From Meghimatium bilineatum (lineage: Eukaryota > Mollusca > Gastropoda > Stylommatophora > Philomycidae), in assembly GCA_034231615.1 (NCBI GenBank), contig CM067306.1:36624071-36688070 (forward strand): DNA of 64,000 nucleotides. The letters run 5' to 3'. The position numbers and the translations under genes were made by a program. Shown here piece by piece: positions 34,230-45,899 of this stretch; the first letter of the stretch is position 1; every line of letters starts with the position of its first letter. Under the pieces are notes generated by a model. It was not told the origin of the DNA, searched no databases, and saw nothing but the letters and a program-made list of their open reading frames with translations.

Positions 34230-35985
34230 TAATAAAAAATTTTAAAATGGTCTTGTAAACTGTTATCTGTATATTCTCATACCGTACCCTATAGTCTGAT
34301 AGTTCATTGTAAAGCTGATCAACCTTGTGTTTTATGTAAGTGCTTTTGTTATAATGTAGAGTTTTACAGTAGTCTCACTTGTTATCAATTGAAAGAATAA
34401 GGATGAAAACTGTTATAATAAACCATTTCTTGCTGGTGACTACCATTATAGAGATCACCATATTATATTCCAGCATGTCAGACTAAATCTACATCTGCAT
34501 GGGCCACTAGGTTTCGAAAGCTAGTTCAGCCCTAACCAGATTCTCTGGTATTGCTCAATCTTGGTATGATCAGATGTTCTATCAAGGTACACAAACACTC
34601 CAAAACTGTTGTCAGCAGTGCTTATCTAATACAGTAATGCCCAAAATCTTGTTACACTCCATGTTTATAAATGATTCATGATAAAATAATATACGGTAGA
34701 TGGTCAATATATTGTTGGCAACATTTGGTCACCTTTAACTTTGCAAGTACATTCTGTAAACTATAATAACATTAATTTCTCTAACACATCCGGTCAATTT
34801 GAATGGGTATTTATAAATTTGTTTCAAACAATCACATTCTTATCAACTACTTTAAACCAAAATCTTTTTATCTTATAATTTAGGTAAGAAAGGTTACAGC
34901 TTATCAATTTATTTAAAAAGTTCATCACTGTATGAAAGAAATGATCAATTGAAAAATATTGACATGATTACCAAGTTAGTCCCTCCTGATATAGATTAGA
35001 ACTTCAATTGATGTAAATTTCATTGTAAGCATAGCCAAGTGGTCAAAGTTTTGGCTTCATAGCTTACAGATATCAGAAATATGAAGGAGCTGTCCATCAA
35101 TTATTTCAACACCATTTGAACAATTTTTTGACCCCCCCCCCACACCTGTCAACAAAGTGTAAAGAATCCAAAGACCACTGCTTAATTATTTCAACCCCCC
35201 TACCATCCCTAAAAAATGTTTTGAGACTGTGTAGACAAAAAAAGGACACAGTTGTTCTACTTTGTTTCAAATTCGTAAAATTTAATTGTTGCATAAAAAA
35301 ACTGTTTTGTTGACATCAATGTTTGTCAACCACACCACTTCCTCTTCAACAACTATCAAACTTTTTCAAACCCACTTTCTTAATTGTTTACATAATTTAT
35401 GGACACCTCCTATGCAAATGTATGCATCCTCCAGTTGTATTTGGGTAGCCTAAATGGCTTTTTGAGGAAACCTAGAGTCACCTTACATTAAAATGTTTAA
35501 ACCTAGTACTGAACCATTTCTTAAACAGTGATGAAATTTATATGCTATGGATTTATCTATATTTGTTTTATTGTATCAACTGTGTTTATGAATATAACAG
35601 CTACAATCAATATCAGGAATATGACTTTCGGTCAATGGTGAGAGATGGCAGTTTGCTATCTCTGCTTGCTAAAAAAGGAAGTAAAGTTCTGGGTTTCAGT
35701 GTTTTGTAGATGGACTAAGTGATTTCTTTCTGTATGGGATAGATTAGAACATGGTTTAACCATTTGGAGTCACTGAATCGACACTGTGACTGGTTTAGTG
35801 ATTCGACAGTATAAGAACCAGTACTAAGTAATACTGTTAATAGGAAACAATGGAGAGTTCTCAGAAGACGACTAAATATCAAATGTAAACATACCACCAA
35901 ATCTGGCATAATAAATATCTGATACCTACTAAACAAAGAAGAATATCTTATAGAAGAAATGAGAAAACAAAATATCAAAATTTTA
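34230..35985. other. intergenic, nothing firmly recognised
   Basis: AT-rich with a C-run near 35131-35142. The 62-codon reverse frame at 35106-35294 has no known motif. Confidence 0.4.
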
Positions 35986-35989
35986 AATA

Positions 35990-36170
35990 TTTGCTAACTC
36001 TAAAAGATGGAGCAGACAACATAGAACACAACGTGATGGTAGAATTAGAACCAAGCATATTGCGATCAGAAATAGAAAATGAAATACAAACAGCTCTACA
36101 AATAAAGACCCAAGACCTGATAACATACAAGTCGAATTAATAAATAAAAATGTGGAACAAGAAAGATAAT
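35990..36170 (+). pseudogene. LINE fragment upstream of RT
   Basis: Frames read VELEPSILRSEIENEIQTAL, then PRPDNIQVELINKNVEQE. This matches the (K/N)xPGPDxIxxELI segment that opens LINE reverse transcriptases. It is short and frameshifted. Confidence 0.45.
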
Positions 36171-36179
36171 TATTGATTT

Positions 36180-37015
36180 GAAATCAAATATAGAAAAATC
36201 AAATATAGAAAAATCAAATATGGATAGAGTCTGGTACTGGCCACGCAAGAAGGAATAGTCATAGAGCAGTAGTCACAAAGAACAAAATAATATCAGTGGA
36301 AGGAAAACACAAAGAGATGGCGAAAAATTATAGTTGTCAGAATGCACAAGAATGGCAAGAGACAGGAAATATTGGATATGAAAAGCACATGTGTGCTGTC
36401 AGACTTAGTAACACTGCAACCTGCATGCATGACATAAAAGATGACTAACTTGGAAATGGAGTTGGCTACTTTATCTTATAGAATATGGATTCCCAATCCA
36501 TGGGTTGCTGCATCACATGGGGTTTTTCTGTGTGGTAATTGACGGAAAGGATAAACTAAAAAAATACAGATTTTAAAGTAATTTTAATTTGAGTTTTATT
36601 CCACTTTACTTCTATATATTCTCAATAGTTTATCATGTGAAAACTAAAACAAGAAACAGTGACGATTTTCATGTTGAGAATAACCATGTGGTTTGAATAA
36701 GTGAAAACTCAACTGCAAATTTTTAAGTTTGTTAATGAGTTAAAATTTCAATTATTCCATTAAATATGTCATTAGTTAAACTAAATGAAATTATTGTAGG
36801 CCTAAAGGGCCTAATGAGAAATATATTTTTGGTGTCTTTTTACTCTATTTTAAGATATTTTTTAAATGTATCAGGTCATGGATCACTTTGCTTCTATGAG
36901 GTGGAGTTACAGGTAACATTGCTTCTATAAAATGAAGCAGTGACTAGGTAGGGAATCTAAAAGTTAAAGCGATTTTAAAAAAAACCCAAGCTAAAGTTTG
37001 GATATGTCACTTCAA
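36180..37015. other. intergenic, nothing recognised
   Basis: Contains a triplicated AAATCAAATATAGAAA phrase at 36180-36222. Otherwise no feature. Confidence 0.4.
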
Positions 37016-37019
37016 AAGT

Positions 37020-37125
37020 AACTAACTAGGCCAAAAGGTGCAGATATCACTACAGTAACATGCAGTAAACCATGATGCAATGCATTCTGTAGTCTGGATT
37101 ATATCTTGTCAACCAACAGAAAATG
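37020..37125 (+). repeat. SINE-A fragment
   Basis: GGCCAAAAGGTGCAGATATC, CAGTAAACCATGATGCAATG and ATTCTGTAGTCTGGATTATA match the middle of the long copy at 16505-16800. No tail. Confidence 0.5.
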
Positions 37126-37469
37126 AGAATTAATTAAGGAGAAGTAGAAAAGATCCAACAATATTAAGTTGTCTGTGAAGCCAACCTTCAATTGAAAATA
37201 GCGCATGAACTGATGAATGATAAAAATTGTGCTCGTTAAAATAAATCAGTCACAATATTTATTATGCAGATCCTTGAGATCATGATTCAAATAAAAAACA
37301 TGGAGGCAACAAGGCTTTGTCTACATCCCAGTATATTACAAAAAAAAACAAGATAAGCTTTGCTAGACATAGGGGCTGCTGTTATTCGAAAGTTATTTTG
37401 GCCCACAATTCAGCCAGGAGTTGGTAGAACTCTCTAGCAGTTAGCCAATAAATTCATTTACCAGTACCT

Positions 37470-37985
37470 TACTTCAATCAGAGGTAATTACAATTTTGTT
37501 ATCCTAATTTAATGTCCCATTCAGTCAGAAGTAATAAAAAAGTATGTTATTCTAATTTAATATTCCACTCAGTCGTAATAAAAAATTCTGTTATCCTAAT
37601 TTAATGCCATTCAGTCAGGAGTAATAAAAAAAACTGTTATGTCATGTGACATATTCTTTCCAGAATGTAGTCTTCCTTATGAATATCCTGAAATCACAGC
37701 AGTCTCTGGCAAGTTGTCCTGTCTCCTCTAGCAACATGTGCATGCATTCCTAAATATCTCTTGTCCAATGACATCTTGGTCAGCTCTGCCTATACAGCCT
37801 TCTATCTCGACTTCCAACAACACTCTTTCAATTCCATCGTATCTCTTCACATGATCGAAAAAACCTAACTTCCTTCTTAATATGGAAAATCTATTATCCT
37901 AATGTCATATTCCATTTAGTCAGAAGTAATTAAAAAAATGATGTTATCTTAGTTTAATGTTGCATTCAATCAGAAAAACTTTGAT
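37470..37985. repeat. ~54-bp repeat, about 4 units
   Basis: CAGTCAGAAGTAATAAAAAA plus GTTAT(C/T)CTAATTTAATGT-type blocks recur near 37480, 37530, 37570 and 37615. Another pair is at 37890-37975, after ~250 bp of unrelated sequence. Confidence 0.7.
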
Positions 37986-37990
37986 TACTG

Positions 37991-38190
37991 GATGTTTTCC
38001 TGTGAAAGAGTGCAGGGAGCTTTCTATGGGCTGTGGAAATAAAAGCCACTTTGTCATAGCAGATGGCGTGACATGTACAGGAAGGATTTTGATTGCACCT
38101 CCATAAGAAAAAATCCTGTCCCAACCGTGAATTTAACTCGTTACCTCAAGGGTCTGAGAACAGCGTTCTAACCACACGGCCACTGGGAAG
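37991..38190 (-). repeat. tRNA-derived SINE (SINE-1) copy 1
   Basis: Same family as 45264-45463. On the minus strand it starts with GTGGCCGTGTGGTTAGAACG (A-box-like). A GAGGTAACGAGTTAAATTCA region follows, where the B-box is degraded. It ends in TCACAGGAAAACATCCAG. Confidence 0.7.
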
Positions 38191-38249
38191 TACATTCAGT
38201 TAGGAGTTATCACTAAATAAGTTATCCTTGTGTTATTTTAAATTGAGCC

Positions 38250-38335
38250 AATAGTCACAACGCATTCCGTTCTCCGGACTACATCCTGCTAATCTGCAGG
38301 AGTTTGAGAATGAACGAACAAGAAGAAGAAGAGCC
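38250..38335 (+). repeat. SINE-A copy with (GAA)n tail
   Basis: CGCATTCCGTTCTCCGGACT, ACATCCTGCTAATCTGCAGG and AGTTTGAGAATGAACGAACA, ending AGAAGAAGAAGAG. It is close in sequence to the copy at 16505-16800. Confidence 0.7.
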
Positions 38336-38339
38336 AATA

Positions 38340-38800
38340 GTACTCACACAATCAGTTATCCTAGTTTTTTCTAGAATTCATGAAATCAATTTTCATATTT
38401 CTATTTTCACTCAATCATACTCTGCCATGAATATGCAATGCATGTTCTACCTGATCATAATTTTCTTACTTGTATGTGTTCAAATGTAATCTTTCATTCT
38501 CATCTCTGATTGCAAGTTTTACCTTGTCCATCTATAGACATATGTATATGTATCTTATTAGATCTTTCTCATCAGCACCAAGTATCTAATATGAACTTGT
38601 AGCTTTCATCTTTCTCTAACTAAAACATTCAACATGATACTGACAACATTTGACTATACTAACAATCAGCTGTAAGCACTGTGCTAGAGTGGATAGTGGG
38701 GAAAATATAACCAGGCAAAATTTGCTTGTGGCTCAAAAGCCAGTTGTGCACATTGGATTGGTTGTATTAGAGGTGGTTAAAAATTCAACAATACTTGAAT
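38340..38800. other. intergenic, nothing recognised
   Basis: No motif or repeat border seen. Confidence 0.4.
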
Positions 38801-38802
38801 AG

Positions 38803-39010
38803 CATTGTCCTATACGAGATGGTCTGGGCTCTGTGGTGGAGAGCCACCAAGTTACCAGGTTCAAATCTTGCTGCAGACAATTGTGCATCCTGACTTTTCA
38901 GAAGCCAATGACAACCTATTCAACATAAGATATAGCCTAGAAAATGAGTACAATCACAAAATGCTGGATTTATCACTATATCCTGAATAAGATATGTTAC
39001 CAACTTCCCC
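38803..39010 (+). repeat. tRNA-like SINE-2 copy 1
   Basis: GAGATGGTCTGGGCTCTGTG, then ACCAGGTTCAAATCTTGCTG, which holds a B-box (GGTTCAAATC). A body with CAATGACAACCTATTCAACA and ATGCTGGATTTATCACTATA follows. 56680-56870 repeats these blocks in the same order. Confidence 0.6.
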
Positions 39011-39254
39011 CTTTTTTTAAAAACATGATGTTTCAATTAACCATTAAAACTACACAATCTATCCCCTGCCACCGGATTCTTGTTTGAAAATTTTGGTTAT
39101 ATTTGGTGCGTTTTGGAAAACACAATGACTTTTGTTCTCAGTGATTTTAAAATAATTTTTGCACATATAAATAAAGCATTTAACACTGCATATTTTTGTT
39201 TTAGTTTTGTTTATGTATGTGTAATATAAGAGGTGTGAGAAAGTTGCAAAGATG

Positions 39255-39345
39255 AAAAAAAACAATCAAAATCAATGGATTCACAATTGCCTGCGGTGAG
39301 ATTTGAACCTGGCTGTCACAAACACACAGAGCCGGACGTTTTCCA
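39255..39345 (-). repeat. SINE-2-like head (B-box region)
   Basis: The reverse strand reads GACAGCCAGGTTCAAATCTC, then ACCGCAGGCAATTGTGAATC. This is close to the SINE-2 head at 38855-38890. The rest of the element is not recognisable. Confidence 0.45.
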
Positions 39346-40425
39346 TTTATATGCATATAATTGTATATACAAAATAAAGATACAAATAAAACAATGATGA
39401 CTAGAACATATGTACAAGACGCTAACTCTGGCATCAAGCTTATCAATAATGTCATCCATGACACCAAATATCAGGTAACATGACTAGAATAATAGCACAT
39501 GCGTTACTGGAAGACAAAATATGAACAACCGAAATGGGTATAACAAAAACTGGTACACTGTACAAACTATCCTTTTCTGGAAAAATAAAATAAGAAGAAT
39601 GGCAGACTGTCATTCAATGACAGAATGTGTCTAATTAATGACTACCACATATTAACTAACAAAATGTGTCAAAATTATGACACTTACTAAATGAGACAAC
39701 TGACAGAAGAACCAGTAGTGGAAGGAATAGAAAGATTATCAATGTATAAAATGATTTTCACTGGAAAAAACATATTCACTGACAGATCTTCCATCATCTT
39801 CAAAGCAACCAGCAGGCATCTATTTCATCTGAGAATCAGCTATGCTGACAATAATACAGATACAGGTTGCTGTTTTTACACACAAAAATGCTCATGTAGA
39901 GTTGGAATGTATGCCATTCACAGCTTACAATGACTCTTGATAATAGATCAGGTCAGCTGGTTTAGAGAAGAAATGCAGCTTATCTTGGAGATGAATATAA
40001 TCTTCATCATGAACACAGAAGATATAGAATGATATCTGACAAAATAAGAATGGTGATCTGGGTTATAAATAAAATTGTGAAACAGCAAATGAGAGTGAAC
40101 GGAACAATCATTATTGGTAAGCAATCTCCAGATAACTTGCTGTTTCAAGATGATATAAAATGTAATAGGTAGCAACTAGCAATGTCTACTTGACAGCATC
40201 ATCACTATTATGTCTCACTGCTATTACATTTATCCACAAATCTTCTTTTCAACACTTAAATTAACTATTTTCAAAATTGCCTAGTTATACAATCTTCCTC
40301 AGTCTTTCTTGTTATTGTAAGGTACTGTAGACCAATGGGCTATTTTCACAGGTTATCACTTAACAAAACCAGAATAATAAGTTCTATGTAAAATAGGATA
40401 AAAAACAGAGGAAAACACAAATAAT
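39346..40425. other. intergenic with a minisatellite remnant
   Basis: 1.5 units of the 39-bp repeat (TGTCTAATTAATGACTACCA) lie at 39627-39690. Open frames at 39691-39933 and 39948-40175 have no motif I recognise. Confidence 0.4.
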
Positions 40426-40429
40426 AACT

Positions 40430-40585
40430 AACAAAATTTGTCTAACGAATGACTTTCCAAATATTAACTATCAAAATGTGTCTAATGAATGACTACCAAA
40501 TATTAACTAACAAAATGTGTCTAATGAATGACTACCAAATATTAACTAACAAAATGTGTCTAATGAATGAGTATCAATATTAACT
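40430..40585. repeat. 39-bp minisatellite, 4 units (locus 1)
   Basis: TATTAACTAACAAAATGTGT plus CTAATGAATGACTACCAAA repeats with 39-bp spacing. The same unit is arrayed again at 42985-43150. Confidence 0.85.
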
Positions 40586-40889
40586 CGATACATGATGTCT
40601 TTTAATCGATCCACAGGTCACATCCGAGATTAGGTGGTGTCTTTAAAGATCCTTACTTGTTTTTGCTAATTTAAGTATTTTTTTGTATTTATATCAACAT
40701 AAGGATGGTTCTGATTGAAAGTATAATAAGTCCACATTACCTCTAGTATGAATTTGATGTGTTATGACATCAATTTTGTATGTTATTGATAAGTTTTGAA
40801 CATATGTGGTATGTGATGCAATCTTCCCTAATATTTTCTCTCTCTATTTTTTAGCGCATTTATGTTTTGTGAAAGTATAACTATTTTTT

Positions 40890-41220
40890 TTACTTTGGTC
40901 GCATTAATTATTGAAATCCAACCAGACAATAACTGGCAACATACCTAAGCAGATTTATGCCAATTTGTAAGAAAAATCTGATAAAAAATGTCAATCACAG
41001 TCTTAGATCTATCTTCAAATTTCAGAGAACCACTCAGATAACAAACATAATTGAAGCATTTTGCCTATCTACTATACATTTTTCTGTTTAAAGTTGGATT
41101 ATCCACAAAACTGATACAGTTTGAGTGGATGTTATTGATTCAGAAATTTAGTAAGCTCATGTTTCATGTCCAAAATTGTTTTTATTTTTAATTTATAAAT
41201 TATATTTTATTTTATTTTCA
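40890..41220. repeat. diverged repeat C, copy 1
   Basis: GGCAACATACCTAAGCAGAT, TTTGTAAGAAAAATCTGATA, AGTCTTAGATCTATCTTCAA and CTGATACAGTTTGAGTGGAT are matched in order by 41420-41725. Noncoding. Confidence 0.65.
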
Positions 41221-41419
41221 ATAATAAAAGCAATTTCATTCAAAATAAACTTTTGATAACAACCACATTCTCTGTTTATTTATGTTTCAAAATAGGGCCT
41301 ACATATTACATTATAATTTAAATATATTTAGTAGATCTACTTCTTGTTCCTGTGATGGATGTGCAAATAAATTCTAACTAAAAAAAGTAATTCTGCTCAA
41401 ATGTTAAAAATAGTCCATA

Positions 41420-41725
41420 GTGAATGAGTTAATTATTAAAATTTAACCTGGCAATTACTGGTAACATACCTAAACTGAATTATGCTATTTTGTAAGAAAA
41501 ATCTGACAAAAATGTTGATCGAAGTCTTAGATCTACCTTCAAATCTCAGAGAAACAGGTCCGATTTTTGTGAATAACTAACACAATTAAAGCACTATGTC
41601 TATATACTATGCATTTTTGTGTATTATCTACACTGATACAGTTTGAGTAGAAATTATTGATTTGGAAGTTTGGTACGTTCACATTTAACATCCAAATTTA
41701 TTTTTATTTATACATTATAGAGTAG
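41420..41725. repeat. diverged repeat C, copy 2
   Basis: GGTAACATACCTAAACTGAA, TTTGTAAGAAAAATCTGACA, AGTCTTAGATCTACCTTCAA and CTGATACAGTTTGAGTAGAA. It lies about 200 bp after copy 1, in direct orientation. Confidence 0.65.
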
Positions 41726-41984
41726 ATGGAAGGCAAAGATTCGTGGAGAGCAAACAGCAGCAGCGAGTTCATTTAGAATATATGGGTTTTCCTGAGAGGT
41801 GCGTGCGGCAGATTTTCTCAGTATGATGCAAGTCTTCAATAGTTCCTTAAATGTTTCATTAATTATTGAATGATTCAAATTATTTTGTGATTATACTGCC
41901 TCCTTACAGCTGTCTGATGTAGTCGCCTCTCTGTATCTTAGCATGGCATGTCCCTGTTTCCTGATACCACACGTGAGTATGTCA

Positions 41985-42830
41985 GACGCCAATATTCGAA
42001 TCTTTGACACAATGAAGTATTATAGGCAAAGGATGGATTAATTTTCAACAATATCTTTTTTGTTTTCAGCATCTCACAATCTGCCTGCTGTTATCGTTAA
42101 TATTGTGATGTTTTAAATGTTTAAACTGTAATATATGCTGTGTTGTTAAGTTCATAAGCACATTATCTTGTGAGGCTACTTTGTTTTATTCATAAGAGTT
42201 TATGATACTTGCTAACAATATGATTTGGGGTAAAGGACCACATGTTATTGAGGCCTTTGCCTCCATTAAAAATGACTGCATTAAAAATGTATGAAGAAGA
42301 TGCTGATGTCATGAGAAAGTTGTAGATGCCGATCTAAAGCTAGGAGAGACTGATATATATGATTATAACAATCATCCAACCTTACAAAGATATTATTAGC
42401 TTTAAAATGGAAATCATAAACTATTTTTTACTGTAACATGTTTTTTTTCTGATTACAGTTCCAAAACTATACATATTTATTCTTAGCACACATTTACACC
42501 TTGTTGGTCTTCTAGACCTGTCACAGTGGTGATCTCCCTCAAGTTTATAATACTTTGTATCATCTTTTCACCTGCGGATCTTTGACCCACAAAATGTATG
42601 ACACATGCTTGATGTGTATAAAATGGAGCAAAAATCTGCGTTCACTTAAGTTAATAAACTCTCTTTTTCTTGTCTACATGTAAGACTTATGCTTTCAATA
42701 CCCTCACTAATGTAAAATGGATAGATAAGCTATACACTGATGACAGTTTGTTGTTCGTAGTTAGGTTTAGGTGTCAGAATACACTAAAGTGTAAAAAGTG
42801 CAGATCTTTGCTCCCACCTAACCTATTTTA
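41985..42830. repeat. long noncoding repeat D, copy 1
   Basis: About 800 bp is shared with 61925-62760 in the same orientation. Block by block: ATCTTTGACACAATGAAGTA, TTAATATTGTGATGTTTTAA, GGAAATCATAAACT, CCTGCGGATCTTTGACCCAC, GATGACAGTTTGTTGTTCGT and GTGTAAAAAGTGCAGATCTT. There is no open frame of note. Both copies end with a GATCTTTGC(T)CCCACCTAAC phrase; a related reversed phrase (GGCAAAGATTC) near 41730 might be the other terminus. It could be a nonautonomous DNA element. Confidence 0.65.
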
Positions 42831-42984
42831 TTGTTACAAATAATTTTTAAATTATTCTAAAGAAATTTTCAAAATGAACTTGTGACAAATATATCTTGTT
42901 CCAGTGATAGATATGCAAAAAAAGAAACCTAAAAAAAATAATTCTGTCCAAATCCTAAAAAGATTCCATGGTGAATTAATTAAA

Positions 42985-43150
42985 CAATGTGTCTAATGAC
43001 TACTAAAATATTAACTAATAAAATGTGTCTAATGATTATCACATATTAACTAACAAAATATGGCGCTAACAAAATGTGTCTAATAAAAAACTACCAAATA
43101 TTAACTAACAAAATGTGTTTAATGATTACCAAATATTAACTAATAAAAGT
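42985..43150. repeat. 39-bp minisatellite, 4-5 units (locus 2)
   Basis: Same unit as 40430-40585, with more deletions. The two arrays flank repeats C and D. Confidence 0.8.
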
Positions 43151-43159
43151 GTAACTGTC

Positions 43160-43525
43160 AAATAGAAATAATATTTTAGCATGTAGGCCTAACCATTGTT
43201 CCTAGTACACACATAATCTAAACAATTGATGGAGTAAGAAACATAGAGCTATCGGTAAATCCTTCCATCGAAACAATAAAGAATTGTACTGCCAGTCTCC
43301 TGATGAAAGATGTGTATAAAAATGCATCTGTGGGGTGGAGTGACAAGAAAATTGTTTATGTGATCACTGTAAACTATCTAATGCTGCATTAAATCGTAAA
43401 ATGTCAATAAGGGTCATCCCAAATTGTCTCTCTAAGCTGTTGTGGAAATATTCTGGAGCCTGTGGAATAAAAATTACAATACAACTGGGTTATCATCTAT
43501 TAGAATATCAGTCAAGTTGCACTCA
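43160..43525. other. intergenic, nothing recognised
   Basis: No feature seen before the start of repeat B. Confidence 0.4.
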
Positions 43526-43529
43526 AAAT

Positions 43530-45065
43530 ATGATCAGTAAAATATAACTGCAGCAAAACTGTAATGTAACAGGCACAACTTGGGAACATTATAATAAAGC
43601 TTTGCTAATCACTACTCCCCAAGAGTGACTCCGTCAAACTCCCTAAGAAAGGCAACCCCTCAGACTGCAACAACTGGCGGGGTATCACCCCATTATCAGT
43701 CATAGGCAACGTCTTTCTAAGCATCATATTGGAAAGATTAAAGAATGCTGTTGATAAACTACTCAGAGAAGAACAAGCAGGCTTTAGATCAGCTCGCTCC
43801 TGCACAGACAACATATTTTCTCTTCGCATCATCATTGAAGAATCACTCAAATTTCAATCCCCGCTCATAATCAACTTTGTTGACTTTGAAAAAGCATTTG
43901 ATAGTCTTCATCGGCCTACGTTATGGAATATTCTACAGCAATACGGTTTTCCTACTAAAATAATCAATGTTATAAAGGCATTTTACACCAACTCACATTG
44001 CTGTGTTCAAACAAACACTGAGAAGTCAGAATGGTTCCAAGTTGTTACGGGCGTTAAACAGGGATGCATCATGTCCCCATTACTTTTCTGCGTCACTATT
44101 GATTGGGTTATGAGAAAGCGCACTGAAAATGAGCTGACAGGAATAAAATGGATTAATAATACCGTTCTCGAAGATCTTGACTACGCAGATGACCTGGCCC
44201 TTATGAGCGCAAACCACACAGATGCTCAATCTAAGCTTGACAATCTCCAACACTACTCAAATCAGATAGGGTTGAAAATCAACACATCAAAAACTCATAT
44301 ACTAGATTTTACGAGATCCAACGACAACATAGAAATTCAAAATGTTCCATTATTAAAAGTCAACAATTTTACATATTTAGGCACCAATCTAGCATTGGAT
44401 GGAGACTCATCAAAAGAAATTTTACACCGTATTGCCCTTGCAGCAGGTGCTTTCAATAAACTACGCAACATATGGACGTCAAACACACTAAGAAACACCA
44501 CAAAACTCAAGTTATTTAACTCCAACATCATCCCTATTCTATCATATGGGTGCGAAAGTTGGAAAGCCACAAAAGCCACAGATAAAAGATTCGACTCCTT
44601 TGAAAACAAATGCCTACGTACCATTCTGAACGTTAAGTGGAGTGACTTTAAATCTAACACTACTATAAGAGAGGAAAGCAAACAAACCTATATATCTTCC
44701 TTCATTAGATAAAGGCGTTGGACTTACATCGGCCATGTTCTCAGAATGAACAGCCTAAGAATTCCCCAACAATCACTATATTGGGTGCCACCTGGAGTAA
44801 GAAGAAGAGGGAGACCTAGAGAAACTCTACGAAGAACCATTAATAGAGAAGGCATATCAATGAACCTAAACAACACGTAACAATTGAAAGACCTGGCAAC
44901 ACAAAGACAGAAATGGAAGGCTATGGTTTCTGCCCTATGCGCCGCCTATGGCCCTGGAGGAACATAACATAACATAACAAATCACTACTGCCATATACAA
45001 TAGCACAAAACATGATGTTTTGACCAAAAGGCATTCATCAATAACAAAATGTAACACACAATGAG
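43530..45065 (+). repeat. repeat B, copy 3, split by a LINE
   Basis: Left part (43530-43616) contains TGGGAACATTATAATAAAGC. The right part from 44990 contains TGATGTTTTGACCAAAAGGC and ATTCATCAATAACAAAATGT. Joined at the duplicated site they give the block order seen at 5797-5960. Confidence 0.6.
43617..44979 (+). pseudogene. 5'-truncated LINE with near-intact RT (copy L2)
   Basis: The open stretch 43618-44712 has no stop for about 365 codons. It starts LPKKGNPSDCNNWRGITPLS-like (RT block 0/1) and continues EEQAGFRSARSCTDNIF and INFVDFEKAFDSLHRPTLW (first catalytic Asp). Then come TGVKQGCIMSPLLFCVTIDW, LDYADDLALMS (catalytic YADD), NNFTYLGTNLALDGDSSKEI and ILSYGCESWKATKATDKRFD. A TAA at 44710-44712 interrupts, but the frame continues in phase with RRWTYIGHVLRMN and RRRGRPRETLRRTI, then a second TAA. 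It ends at an AACATAACATAACATAAC tail. AATCACTACT is duplicated at 43607-43616 and 44980-44989, so both borders are exact. The endonuclease is absent; this is a dead-on-arrival insert with a young look. The first ATG (43729) is not a true start. Confidence 0.92.
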
Positions 45066-45263
45066 TAAGAAACTGCACTGTCAATGTTCAAATAATAATG
45101 GCTAGATGAGATAAATCAGTATGACCAGAAGAGTATATATGATGAAGAAATAGAACGACAGAGATTAAACAAAACCAAACAGAAAATTGGCAGAACATCA
45201 AGTGATAATGACAAATGAAACAAACAGAAAAATGACAAAACATAACAGTATACTTTTGCTACT

Positions 45264-45463
45264 GCATGTTTTCCTGTGATGGAGTGCAGGGAGGCTTTCT
45301 ATGGGATGCAGAAATAAAGACCACTTTGCCATAGCCGACATTGCATCATGTACAGGAAGAATTTTTATTGTATCTCCAAAAGAAAAATCCTGTCCCAATC
45401 GTGGATTGAACCCAGACCTCAAGGGTCTGAGAACGACATTTTAACCACACGGCCATGCGCTCC
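45264..45463 (-). repeat. tRNA-derived SINE (SINE-1) copy 2
   Basis: The minus strand starts GGAGCGCATGGCCGTGTGGT, which contains an A-box like that of tRNA-Leu/Ser (TGGCCGxGTGG). It continues through a short stem region to GGTCTGGGTTCAATCCACGA, a good B-box at 45403-45418. The tRNA-unrelated body follows (TTCTTCCTGTACATGATGCA, GGCAAAGTGGTCTTTATTTC) and ends near CACAGGAAAACATGC. About 200 bp. It interrupts a LINE relic. Confidence 0.8.
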
Positions 45464-45479
45464 ACATAACAGTATATCT

Positions 45480-45890
45480 GCACAAAAGAATGACAGATGC
45501 TAATCTTCAAGGGCTGTAGTGCGGCTATGGTAGGATAATCCAGCAAGAGGAAAATCTTGCCTCTATTTCTGTATCTCTGGGGCATCCAAGAATGATATGC
45601 ATAGCTTCATTCTGTATCCTGTCAAGTCTATCAATCTGCATTGAGCTAAGGGTCAGAATTACTTAACATACTCTATAACAGACAGAACTAGCCCTGGATA
45701 TAACAGTGCAAAAAGTTGTTGTTCACAAAAATAACAGTAGCCACCCCTATTGCTGTCAACTCCTTTTGAGCTTTGACGATTGTGTACTTTGGATGCTCAT
45801 TAAAACACTAAAATCTGTCAAACAGCACTCCAAGGTATTTTAAAGGTGAAAGACTTAGTTTTACAAAGTACAGAAGATTCATTCTGATTA
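45480..45890 (-). pseudogene. jockey/Nimb-type LINE relic (end of RT to RNase H linker)
   Basis: On the minus strand: KYLGVLFDRF, then FNEHPKYTIVKAQKELTAIG. Later comes MHIILGCPRDTEIEA in shifted frames and LLDYPTIAALQPLK. This is the KYLGVxFDRxLxFxxHI..KAxKxLxAL and NEAMRxILGCxRDTxxEAM segment of jockey-type LINEs. Several stops. SINE-1 copy 2 is inserted at its end. Confidence 0.6.
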
Positions 45891-45899
45891 TGCAGTGTT

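Noticed and set aside
35030..35100. A-box-like TAGCCAAGTGGTCAAAG
   Set aside because: No B-box at the right distance and no second copy.
39691..40175. Adjacent plus and minus frames that might be LINE fragments
   Set aside because: No RT, endonuclease or RNase H block could be identified.
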